24,743 nucleotides of DNA from contig CALFTQ010000067.1 in NCBI GenBank assembly GCA_937916135.1, positions 1 through 24,743 on the forward strand, written 5' to 3'. Positions within the stretch are counted from its first letter, which is position 1, and each line of letters opens with the position of its first letter. Position numbers and translations under genes: made by a program. This document shows positions 7,997 through 15,281 of the stretch, in pieces. The stretch is from an uncultured Verrucomicrobiales bacterium. GTDB lineage: Bacteria; Verrucomicrobiota; Verrucomicrobiia; Verrucomicrobiales; Akkermansiaceae. A model generated the notes under the pieces. It had not been told where the DNA came from. It saw nothing but the letters and a program-made list of their open reading frames with translations, and searched no databases.

Positions 7997-8025
7997 TTGC
8001 CAACTGGGGAGAATGTGCTTAAATA
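7997..8025 (+). promoter_or_regulatory. Promoter of the exbB-exbD-exbD-TPR operon
   Basis: TTGCCA (7997-8002), 17 bp, TAAATA (8020-8025), 28 nt before ATG 8054. It lies in a 116-bp AT-rich spacer that also holds an A-run/T-run pair (about 7949-7966) of unclear role. Confidence 0.6.
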
Positions 8026-8053
8026 GAGGGGTCAATTCTGCATTACCAAACTT

Positions 8054-8908
8054 ATGAAATCCATGATTACTCGTTTCAGTGTTCGTGCTCTGTCCCTGCT
8101 GACAGCTGCAATGATTACTCTCCCCGGTATGGTGTTCGCTCAGGAAGAAGCTGAGGCTGCCGCGAAGCAGACCAACATGCTCCAGAAGTGGGTGATTGAC
8201 GGTGGTTGGACCATGATTCCGCTTGTGATTCTGTTCTTCATCACCATCATGCTGGTGGTTTATTGCGCTATGCAGCTGAACAAGAAGAATTTCGCCCCCG
8301 CCGCTCTTCGTGATGAGCTCGTTGCCCTCATGAGCGAGTGCCGCGTGCAGTCCGCCATCAAGCTGGCTACCGAGAGCCCGACCTACCTGGGCCGCCTGGT
8401 TGCCTATGCTCTGCCGAATGTGGATGCTAACCGCCCCGAAGACCTGGGCAAGGATGCAGTGTCCGACGCTGTGGCAGACTTCACCGCTAACGAGCGCCCC
8501 GCGCTGATGCGCTTTGTGGATCTGGTAGCTCTCTGCGGTTCCACAGCTCCGACCATCGGTCTGTTCGGTACCATTCAGGGTATGGTGGAAGCCTTCGCCG
8601 TGCTGGCTGAAACCGGCCAGGCTGACCCGACCACGCTGGCAGGTTCTATCTCCGTGGCACTTCTTACTACTTTCTGGGGTCTGATTATTTCCCTTATCGG
8701 TCTTCCGGTGTTCTACTTCCAGAACAAGCTTGCCAAGGCTCGCGAGGCTGAGTGCATCAACGCCGTGGAGGACATGATGAACGCCGCCATCAATACTCTG
8801 AACGGTGAGGCCATGCTTGCCCGCATCCCCGAGGGCTTCGGTGGTGATGATGCGGAAGAGGCCGACGAAGAGGAGTACGAGGAGGAAGAAGAAGAGGAGG
8901 AAGCCTGA
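8054..8908 (+). CDS. exbB: MotA/TolQ/ExbB-type proton channel protein
   Basis: 284 residues. ExbB/TolQ proteins form an inner-membrane pentamer around an ExbD/TolR dimer and use the proton gradient to move a periplasmic partner. The arrangement is typical: an N-terminal cleavable-looking signal (1-29, ending MVFAQ), TM1 (53-73), a cytoplasmic domain, TM2 (about 157-182, with the family signature APTIGLFGTIQGMVEAF) and TM3 (about 197-222, SISVALLTTFWGLIISLIG). The extra signal peptide is seen in some ExbB subfamilies. The last 21 residues (264-284) are almost only Glu/Asp, an unusual cytoplasmic tail. First gene of the operon, no SD. The gene symbol is by family; TolQ-like is equally fair, since no tonB, tolA or receptor is nearby. 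Confidence 0.93.
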   Translation: MKSMITRFSVRALSLLTAAMITLPGMVFAQEEAEAAAKQTNMLQKWVIDGGWTMIPLVILFFITIMLVVYCAMQLNKKNFAPAALRDELVALMSECRVQSAIKLATESPTYLGRLVAYALPNVDANRPEDLGKDAVSDAVADFTANERPALMRFVDLVALCGSTAPTIGLFGTIQGMVEAFAVLAETGQADPTTLAGSISVALLTTFWGLIISLIGLPVFYFQNKLAKAREAECINAVEDMMNAAINTLNGEAMLARIPEGFGGDDAEEADEEEYEEEEEEEEA

Positions 8909-8912
8909 TCCT

Positions 8913-8960
8913 CCCGAAGTTCGGGCCGGCCCTGACGCCCGCGAGTAAGCTCGGGGCCGG
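8913..8960 (+). other. Tandem hairpins in the exbB-exbD spacer
   Basis: CCCGA/TCGGG (8913-8917/8921-8925) is directly followed by a nested hairpin, CCGGCCC/GGGCCGG (8926-8932/8954-8960) with CGAG/CTCG (8942-8945/8950-8953) inside. No T-tract follows, so it is unlikely to end transcription. It is better read as an mRNA stabiliser or processing site that could raise ExbB over ExbD. Confidence 0.6.
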
Positions 8961-8987
8961 TGTAACTCATGAACCCCCTTTAGTGAT

Positions 8988-9506
8988 ATGGCAAAGAAAA
9001 AAGCACGCGCTGAAGACGAGACGAAGGCAGAGCTTAACATGTCCTCCATGATGGATGCCTGCTTCCTGCTGATTATCTTCTTCGTGGTGAATGCCTCCCA
9101 GATTACGGTGGCCAAGGATCCCTGCGTCAAGATGCCCAATGCCGTGACCTGCTCCGAAATGAAGGAAGCAAAAGGCTGCGTGGTGGTCAATGTTTTCCCG
9201 GACGTGGAGAAGATGGACGAGCGCATCGCCAAGAAGTTCGGCGAGAGCTATGCACCCGGCATCGTGTGGAGTGTGTCTGACGGCGCCAAGACCATCGGCT
9301 ACCAGGCTCAGCAGACCCAGGATCTGACCGACTTCATCACCAAGCAGATTGAGATGTGGAAGGCCAAGAATCTGGATCCCGCTATGATTCGACTTTACAT
9401 CCGCGGTGACCAGAATGCTCCGTGGGAGCGCTCTGCGACGGTGATTCGCTGCGCTGCAGCCGCCGGTCTGTCCAATGTAGTATTCGGCACATTGCCTGCC
9501 AAGTAA
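8988..9506 (+). CDS. exbD: ExbD/TolR-type protein 1
   Basis: 172 residues. A short Lys-rich cytoplasmic start is followed by one transmembrane helix (about 22-40) with the conserved proton-carrying Asp23 in SSMMDACFLLIIFFV. A periplasmic domain follows, whose end (IRGDQNAPWERSATVIRCAAAAGLSNVVFGT) matches the ExbD/TolR fold. Four Cys in the periplasmic and membrane part are more than is common. Works with ExbB and probably with ExbD2 as a heterodimer, which is inference. The start context TGATATGG recurs at the next gene; no SD. Confidence 0.92.
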   Translation: MAKKKARAEDETKAELNMSSMMDACFLLIIFFVVNASQITVAKDPCVKMPNAVTCSEMKEAKGCVVVNVFPDVEKMDERIAKKFGESYAPGIVWSVSDGAKTIGYQAQQTQDLTDFITKQIEMWKAKNLDPAMIRLYIRGDQNAPWERSATVIRCAAAAGLSNVVFGTLPAK

Positions 9507-9532
9507 TATAAGCAATAGAAAGATTATCTGAT

Positions 9533-10024
9533 ATGGCAAGACGTAAACAACGCGAGGCCGAGCCGGAGGAGGAGCCGCAGATGAACATGTCCTCCATGAT
9601 GGACGCCTGCTTCCTGCTTCTGATTTACTTCATTGTGGCAACCTCCCTGGTGAGTGAGAAGCGCCTGAGTGTTTCTCTCCCCGGTTCTTCCACTGGCAGC
9701 GGAACGCCGCCTCCCCTGGAACCCGGCCGCATCAAGGTGGAAGCCTCCGGCGCCATCTACTGGAATGGCGACATGCCCATGGGCGGTGCCATGAATCCCG
9801 GGCTTGATCCGCGCAGCCCCGAGTATCGCGAAGAGCGCGAGCTGGGCGAGCTGGTGGAAGCTCTCAAGAACCTGGCAGAAGCCGCCAAGGCAGCAGATAC
9901 CAATCCCGTCGTGATGGTGGAGGGTGCCCCGGCCACGCCGCATCAGCGTATTGTGGACGTGATGGCTGCCCTCTCCGAGGCTGGCATCTCCACCGTGGGC
10001 CTGAACACCTCTGCCCCGGAGTAA
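9533..10024 (+). CDS. exbD: ExbD/TolR-type protein 2
   Basis: 163 residues. Same plan as its neighbour: basic/acidic N-terminus, transmembrane helix about 24-41 with conserved Asp24 (SSMMDACFLLLIYFIV), then a periplasmic domain of different sequence. The segment NMSSMMDACFLL is identical in both ExbDs, while the periplasmic parts are clearly diverged. This suggests an old duplication specialised to make two different periplasmic contacts. 26 bp after exbD1; followed by a terminator-like hairpin before the TPR gene. Confidence 0.92.
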   Translation: MARRKQREAEPEEEPQMNMSSMMDACFLLLIYFIVATSLVSEKRLSVSLPGSSTGSGTPPPLEPGRIKVEASGAIYWNGDMPMGGAMNPGLDPRSPEYREERELGELVEALKNLAEAAKAADTNPVVMVEGAPATPHQRIVDVMAALSEAGISTVGLNTSAPE

Positions 10025-10045
10025 TCCCGTAACCCGGGCTCAGAA

Positions 10046-10089
10046 GGGGGAGCGTGTCGGAAGCAGAATCCGCGTGCTCCCCTTCTTTG
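10046..10089 (+). terminator. Attenuator-like hairpin between exbD2 and the TPR gene
   Basis: GGGGAGC (10047-10053) pairs with GCTCCCC (10076-10082), with an inner CGGA/TCCG pair, followed by TTCTTTG. The imperfect T-tract suggests partial termination, giving the downstream genes a lower level or a separate promoter. Confidence 0.55.
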
Positions 10090-10115
10090 TCCCTGAACCC
10101 CGACAATTTTTAACT
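10087..10115 (+). promoter_or_regulatory. Possible internal promoter for the TPR gene
   Basis: TTGTCC (10087-10092), 17 bp, TTAACT (10110-10115), 14 nt before ATG 10130. Both boxes are weak matches. It is kept because it follows directly after the attenuator-like hairpin. Confidence 0.3.
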
Positions 10116-10129
10116 CATACGAAACATTT

Positions 10130-13100
10130 ATGAATAGTTACACAACAGCAGTATCCGTGATGGCGGCACTGGCATTTTCCATGCCGATGGTCTGCCAGGC
10201 CCAGGACCCGCTGTCTTCGCTCACCAAGGTGAAGGCCCTGGTGAAGCAGAAGAAGATTGATGACGCCGTGAAGCTTTGCGATGCAGTCATCAAGCGATTC
10301 AGCGGCAAGGGCGCAACGGCCAGGCAGTTTGCCTATGTGCTTCCTTTCTATGCATGGGAGAAGGCCGTGGCTTACTACCAGGGTGGCCGTTATGATGAAG
10401 CCTACGATGCATTTAAGGCATTCATGGAAGATCCCCGTTGGAAGAATCCGGCAACTCTGGCCAAGGCGAAGGAAATGGTGCCCGGCCAGCCGGAGGCCTA
10501 CGAGCCGTACTTCACCTACGCCCTGTTCCAGATGGGCAACTGCCGCTACAAGCAGGGTGTGGGTGAGCAGGGCAAGAACAATGGCGATAAGAGCAAGTTT
10601 GAGGACGCCATTACCTGCTTTGAGAAGTACCTGGATCTGGTGCAGAGTGGCAAGGTGAGCAACATGGAGAAGAAGCTGAAGATTGATGGTCAGATCTGCT
10701 TCATCCTGGTGCAGGCCAACATCCTGAAAGCGACCCCGGATTTCAAGAGGGCTGCTGAGTATCTTGAGATGAGCCGCAAGGTGAAGGGCCGCGTGCCGGA
10801 TGAAATGGCTATGGAAGGCCTGAACACTATCGTGAACGTGGCTATCTCCAACCCCGAGAACGTGGGCTGGGTATACAAGCTTATCGAAGCCAGCCCTGCC
10901 AGCTATAATCTGGATCCCGGCCGCGCTGCCCGTAACTCCAATAAGTTCTACAACCTTGGCCAGCGTGCCTATAAGGTGATGGAAACCGGCCTGGTTGAGG
11001 GCAACGATGTGATGGCAGCCGAGGCGGCACGCACGGCAAACACGCTGTTCGGCCTGGTGACGGATATGCCCGCTGCCCGCACGGCACTTGCCGCCCAGGT
11101 GAAGGCCTACGGTGCATACAAGAGGCCCCTTGTGGATCGCGGAACCGGCGTTCGCCTGAACGGCGCCAGCAGCAAGAAATTGCTGGATAGCTACAAGGCC
11201 CTGGGTGACAAGGGAATGGAATTTGATGGTTTCTCCATTCTTTCCACTGCCACCATTGCCAAGGATATAGGCTCCAACCGCCTGGCCAAGGGTGGTTTCC
11301 AGGTGATTTATGACCGCTATGCCAAGCTGGCTCTGCCCGGCAAGGGCACGGAAGGCGCCGCCGCTGAGCCGCGCCCGCTGCGCAACACGGTTATCATGCA
11401 GCTGGGTTCACTCTGCCGCCTTACGGGGGATGACGAATCCGGCCTGAAGTATGAGAAGATGCTGGAAGGCGCCGACATGGGCGACCAGACCAAGATTCTC
11501 GTGTTCCAGAAGATGACCCGCGCCGTGGACGACAAGGACTGGCAGAACGTCATTCCCGCTGCCGAGGAGGTGATCGAGCACTTCAAGGATGACAAGACCA
11601 ACAAGCTCTACCTGACGGCTCGCTACATGCTGGTGGCTTCCCACTACCAGCTGGGCGCCTATGAGGAAGTGCTCAAGACTGGCCGCGAGCTTATCTCCAG
11701 TGGCGAAATGGTGGCTGCCGAGGGCAAGGATACCCTGAAGCCTGCCGAAGCTGCCAACTATGACAACTACGTGTACTTCTTCATGGTGGATTCCTGCGCC
11801 CGCCTGGCAGCTCAGGATCCCACCAAGCGCGACGAGGCTATCAAGATTTTCGAAGAGTATGCTGCCAAGTATACCACGACGGATCTGAAGATGGCGCCGC
11901 TTGCTGACAAGCTGTACTACGCCGCTGTGGATCAGCACATGAAGCGCGCTAATACCGCAGCTGATGACAAGAGCGCCGAGGAGGATAAGAAGATGGTTGT
12001 GAAATACTGCGACCACATCTGCAACTCCTGGCCGGAGAGCGACCTGTACCCCACGGCCGAGCTGCTTGCTGCCGGTACGCTGCTGAACCACACGGACGAT
12101 GCCGTGAAGGCTACCTCTATTCCCCGCCTGCAGCGCGCGGCAGATGCCGGCGTGAAGCTGGGTACCGCGACTGGTCGTTCCACCGCGGCCAACGCCCTGT
12201 TCTGGCTGGCTTCCTACGCTGGTGAGTATCCGGCAGAGGGCGTGAGCGAAGAAGCAGCCAAGGCGCAGTGCCGTGAGTATGCCGAGCGCTTCTGGAAGGA
12301 AGGCGATGCCGAGGGCGATCCCTTCTCCCTGCCCATGGTTTCCCTGTATCTGAACATGGTGACCAATAAGGATGACTTCGACAATGCGGTGAAGATTGCT
12401 CAGTCCACCATCGCGCGAGAGGCAACCTACATGTTCAAGAACGAGAAGGCTGACCCCGAGCTGGAAAAGACCATCAACACCTACGTGGAAGCCTACATCA
12501 AGGGTATGAAGGAATACCACGGCAAGGCTCTGACGCTGGAGGAGAAGACCGCGCATTTCAACGGTTTCCCCGGAATCGACCCGAACGACAAGTATGCCAA
12601 TGCTATTTTCCGCATGGCCCAGATTAACTCCATGAACCAGGAGCTGGCTGCGCTGAAGGAAGACAAGGCTGCCAAGGAGAAGATGGAAGAGCAGATTCAG
12701 GAGGTGTTCCGCAATATGACCAATACCTTCAAACCTGCTGACCTGACCAACTACATCTGCGTGCAGGTGGGTGACTACCTCGTGAAGTATGTGGGCAAGT
12801 TCCCGGATCCCTCCTCCCGCACCGAAGAGCTCGGCCAGGCCGAGGCCTACTACGGTGCCGTCATTGAGCGCCAGAAGGATCTGGTGGCAGATGCCGAGCT
12901 GGGTATGGCCAATGCCCTGGCATACTCCAAGGACGCAGCCAGACAGAAGAAGGCTGCTGAGCTCTACACCAAGGTTTCCGGTAACCCGGATCCGGCAGTG
13001 GGTGGCCCGGCCCTGGTGGGGCTTACCAAGCTGCACCTGCGCACGGGTAATGCCGCCGCCGCTGTTGAGACCACGACCAAGTACATGCGCAACCGTCAGA

Positions 13101-13528
13101 ACCAGCGCGACCGCCTGGAGATGATGCTCATGCAGGGCGAGGCCTACACGCTGGCCAACGACCCGAAGAACGCACTACTTGCCTACATGAACCTGTTCAA
13201 CCAGTACAAGGGCAAGGTGCAGTACTCTGCCAAGGCTTGTCTGGCCATCATGGATATCTTCTGGAAGCGCAACAACCCGCCCCAGGGTGACCGCCTGCAG
13301 AAGGGCTTCCAGAACTCCGACCGCTGGACCGCCTGGAATACTGGTCAGCTCTATGTGAACCTCATCCGCCGCAGTGGTGTGGAGCAGAAGCTTACACCCG
13401 AGGAACGAGACGAGTTCAACAAGGTAGTATCCGCTGTGCACAACTATGGCACGGATCCCGCCGTGATGCGGGAAGATAAGGCCAACAAGGAGTTCCAGCG
13501 CAATCTCCAGAGCGGTAAGAAGAAGTAA
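10130..13528 (+). CDS. Very large secreted TPR-type repeat protein
   Basis: 1132 residues. Signal peptide 1-24 (ending VCQAQ), so the protein is exported; no lipobox and no further membrane helix. The mature protein is nearly all helical, with TPR-like helix pairs at about 30-100 (VKQKKIDDAVKLCDAVIKRF; YYQGGRYDEAYDAFKAFME), around 145-220, 510-580 and again at 960-1060 (KLHLRTGNAAAAVETTTKYM; YTLANDPKNALLAYMNLF). It ends in a short basic tail (GKKK). TPR solenoids bind proteins or peptides. Placed directly after exbB-exbD-exbD, it is the obvious candidate for the periplasmic partner of the motor (inference). No beta-barrel or peptidoglycan-binding motif was seen. Codon use matches its neighbours. 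Confidence 0.85.
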   Translation: MNSYTTAVSVMAALAFSMPMVCQAQDPLSSLTKVKALVKQKKIDDAVKLCDAVIKRFSGKGATARQFAYVLPFYAWEKAVAYYQGGRYDEAYDAFKAFMEDPRWKNPATLAKAKEMVPGQPEAYEPYFTYALFQMGNCRYKQGVGEQGKNNGDKSKFEDAITCFEKYLDLVQSGKVSNMEKKLKIDGQICFILVQANILKATPDFKRAAEYLEMSRKVKGRVPDEMAMEGLNTIVNVAISNPENVGWVYKLIEASPASYNLDPGRAARNSNKFYNLGQRAYKVMETGLVEGNDVMAAEAARTANTLFGLVTDMPAARTALAAQVKAYGAYKRPLVDRGTGVRLNGASSKKLLDSYKALGDKGMEFDGFSILSTATIAKDIGSNRLAKGGFQVIYDRYAKLALPGKGTEGAAAEPRPLRNTVIMQLGSLCRLTGDDESGLKYEKMLEGADMGDQTKILVFQKMTRAVDDKDWQNVIPAAEEVIEHFKDDKTNKLYLTARYMLVASHYQLGAYEEVLKTGRELISSGEMVAAEGKDTLKPAEAANYDNYVYFFMVDSCARLAAQDPTKRDEAIKIFEEYAAKYTTTDLKMAPLADKLYYAAVDQHMKRANTAADDKSAEEDKKMVVKYCDHICNSWPESDLYPTAELLAAGTLLNHTDDAVKATSIPRLQRAADAGVKLGTATGRSTAANALFWLASYAGEYPAEGVSEEAAKAQCREYAERFWKEGDAEGDPFSLPMVSLYLNMVTNKDDFDNAVKIAQSTIAREATYMFKNEKADPELEKTINTYVEAYIKGMKEYHGKALTLEEKTAHFNGFPGIDPNDKYANAIFRMAQINSMNQELAALKEDKAAKEKMEEQIQEVFRNMTNTFKPADLTNYICVQVGDYLVKYVGKFPDPSSRTEELGQAEAYYGAVIERQKDLVADAELGMANALAYSKDAARQKKAAELYTKVSGNPDPAVGGPALVGLTKLHLRTGNAAAAVETTTKYMRNRQNQRDRLEMMLMQGEAYTLANDPKNALLAYMNLFNQYKGKVQYSAKACLAIMDIFWKRNNPPQGDRLQKGFQNSDRWTAWNTGQLYVNLIRRSGVEQKLTPEERDEFNKVVSAVHNYGTDPAVMREDKANKEFQRNLQSGKKK

Positions 13529-13551
13529 CCATAACCCCTTAGTTTAGAAAA

Positions 13552-14562
13552 ATGAAATCGTTTAACTATATTGGATTTGCCCTTGCTGCGCTTTCCGGTA
13601 TGCAGCTTGCAACGGCCCAGGAGGCTGCCAAGCTGACCGCGTATGCGGCTCTGCCCGGAGCCGGCGCAACCCAGCTGGTGCTGGAGCGAGGCGATGGCAA
13701 TGGCTCCTTCTTCTACCTGCAGAAGGGTACGGACCAGCTGATGCAGGCGAAGGCCTCCACGCTGAAGATGTTCTACATCCAGACCCCGGCAGATATGGCC
13801 AATGCCCTGCGCGATTACTATGGCGGCGACTATGGCGCTGCCCGCAAGGACTTTGGCAAGGTCAAGAAGAAGTATGCGGCTTTTGCCGGTCTGCCCGGTT
13901 CGCCCAGCACGCTGGCTGGTCTGTATGAGACCATCTGCGCCGTGCGCATGTGCGACGTCGCTGCCGTCAAGGCCCTGGCTGATTCCGTTCCGGGGGAGGC
14001 AGCCCTGACCGGTTCCGATAAAGCCAAGCTGGCTGCAGCCAGAGTGGTGGGCATGATTAACGACCAGCCCGATTCATTCGGACCCATCAAGGAGGCTGTG
14101 GAGGCCGCCATGAAGGAACACGGACGCAACCTGGACAGTGAGGCCAACGGCTGGCTGCGCTATGCACTGGCCCGAGCTGCTGCTGCTCAGGTGCCTGCCG
14201 ACCAGCTGCAGGGTACCATTGCTGAAGATAAGGTGAAGGCTGCCAGTGTGGCGGTGGATTTCTACTGCCAGGCGGTGATGAGCATGCACGGCGCCCAGAA
14301 GACGCTGCCGACAGATGCGCTGAACCGCGCCATGGCCCTCCTGTGGGCTATGCCTGGTGTGAAGGAACATGCTGCCAAGGCCCCCAAGCCCATGGATAAG
14401 CCCAGCTGGAACTCTGCCCCTGCCGATTTCCGCGATGCTGTGGCCATGGCTCGTTACCTGAAGATGATGTATCCCGCCCCGGCCGAGGCTCCGAACGCAC
14501 TGGCTGACCAGCTGGATGCCTACTACTTCAATGCCAAGAAAGGCACGAAGAAAGGTAAGTAA
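13552..14562 (+). CDS. Secreted helical repeat protein, partner of the TPR protein
   Basis: 336 residues with a signal peptide (1-22, ending ATAQ) and a basic tail (KKGTKKGK) like that of the preceding protein. The body is Ala-rich and helical, with TPR-like segments such as LRDYYGGDYGAARKDFGKVKKKY (about 87-109). I recognise no named family. It starts 23 bp after the large TPR gene, with no SD, and ends 16 bp before a strong terminator, so it is the last gene of the ExbB operon. A shared role with the TPR protein in the periplasm is inferred from operon position and similar architecture. Confidence 0.8.
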   Translation: MKSFNYIGFALAALSGMQLATAQEAAKLTAYAALPGAGATQLVLERGDGNGSFFYLQKGTDQLMQAKASTLKMFYIQTPADMANALRDYYGGDYGAARKDFGKVKKKYAAFAGLPGSPSTLAGLYETICAVRMCDVAAVKALADSVPGEAALTGSDKAKLAAARVVGMINDQPDSFGPIKEAVEAAMKEHGRNLDSEANGWLRYALARAAAAQVPADQLQGTIAEDKVKAASVAVDFYCQAVMSMHGAQKTLPTDALNRAMALLWAMPGVKEHAAKAPKPMDKPSWNSAPADFRDAVAMARYLKMMYPAPAEAPNALADQLDAYYFNAKKGTKKGK

Positions 14563-14578
14563 TCCCGAAATATGAGCG

Positions 14579-14615
14579 AACTCCGCAGGTGATGAACCTG
14601 CGGAGTTCTTTTTTT
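14579..14615 (+). terminator. Strong rho-independent terminator closing the ExbB operon
   Basis: A perfect 12-bp stem AACTCCGCAGGT/ACCTGCGGAGTT (14579-14590/14596-14607), 5-nt loop, then C and seven T. Confidence 0.95.
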
Positions 14616-14642
14616 CATTCACGTTCTGAAAATCGAGTTGAT

Positions 14643-15119
14643 ATGGTAGACATGCTGGTTCGTTTGTATGCCCTGCCGGAGGGCGCACCCCTGCGCCAGC
14701 GCCTGGCAGAGCAGGGGATTGCCGTGCGTTTGTGCCGCCCCTTTGAGATGCACGCCGCGGAGGAATGGATTGCACGCACGTTCAGCACGCGCTGGGTGAG
14801 TGAATTCCAGGTGTCCATGGCGCACCAGCCCTGCGGCTGCGTGATAGCTACGCAGGAGCGCAAGGTGGTCGGTTTTGCGTGTTACGATGCGACGGCGCGC
14901 GGCTTTATCGGCCCCATGGGGGTTGATCCTGAGCTGCGCCAGGGCGGAGTTGGCAAGGCTTTGCTGGTCACCGCTCTGGAGCAGATGCGCGCCATGGGGT
15001 ATGCTTATGCTGTCATCGGCGGAACCGGGCCGCAGGAATTTTACGAGCGCACGGTTGGCGCCACCATCATAGAAGGTTCCGACCCCGGTTTTTATGCGGA
15101 TATCCTCCCGGAACCCTGA
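14643..15119 (+). CDS. GNAT-family N-acetyltransferase
   Basis: 158 residues from ATG 14643. GNAT enzymes transfer acetyl from acetyl-CoA to an amine. The acetyl-CoA pyrophosphate-binding motif is visible: GPMGVDPELRQGGVGKALL (about 91-109), with the Q-x-x-G-x-G core as RQGGVG. The later FYERTVGA (about 134-141) matches the usual motif-B region. The N-terminal 60 residues are less typical and may form the acceptor site. An upstream ATG at 14589 is inside the preceding terminator stem and is rejected. No SD; a convincing promoter was not found. Substrate unknown. Confidence 0.85.
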   Translation: MVDMLVRLYALPEGAPLRQRLAEQGIAVRLCRPFEMHAAEEWIARTFSTRWVSEFQVSMAHQPCGCVIATQERKVVGFACYDATARGFIGPMGVDPELRQGGVGKALLVTALEQMRAMGYAYAVIGGTGPQEFYERTVGATIIEGSDPGFYADILPEP

Positions 15120-15224
15120 ATGCGCACCGGGGCAACAAAAGTCTGTTTTAATTTTGCCACTGCTCTATTCATTCATTAAAAATGGAAAAATCGGGTATTT
15201 TTTACTGAATCATCATTCTTTACC

Positions 15225-15253
15225 TTGACACGCGGGAGAAATCCTGCTAATTT
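15225..15253 (+). promoter_or_regulatory. Strong promoter of the acidic lipoprotein gene
   Basis: TTGACA (15225-15230), 17 bp, TAATTT (15248-15253), 28 nt before ATG 15282. The consensus -35 also reads as an in-frame TTG start, which is a false start. Confidence 0.7.
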
Positions 15254-15281
15254 TTGGAACGTAGATTATCTTATTCCCTCC

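Noticed and set aside
7352..9232. 626-codon open frame on the - strand
   Set aside because: It lies antisense to the alkaline phosphatase and exbB genes, has low-complexity Ser/His-rich sequence and no family resemblance. It is a by-product of GC-biased codons.
11408..13036. 542-codon open frame on the - strand inside the TPR gene
   Set aside because: Antisense to a clear coding gene with a signal peptide; no recognisable domain.
14589..14642. N-terminal extension of the GNAT protein from ATG 14589
   Set aside because: It lies inside the stem of the strong terminator of the preceding operon.
15131..15158. Possible terminator after the GNAT gene (GGCAA/TTGCC plus A/T pairs)
   Set aside because: Weak AT-rich stem without a clean T-tract after it; not enough to call.
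15225..15281. N-terminal extension of the acidic lipoprotein from TTG 15225
   Set aside because: The TTG is the -35 box TTGACA of a good promoter, and the extension would hide the lipoprotein signal peptide.
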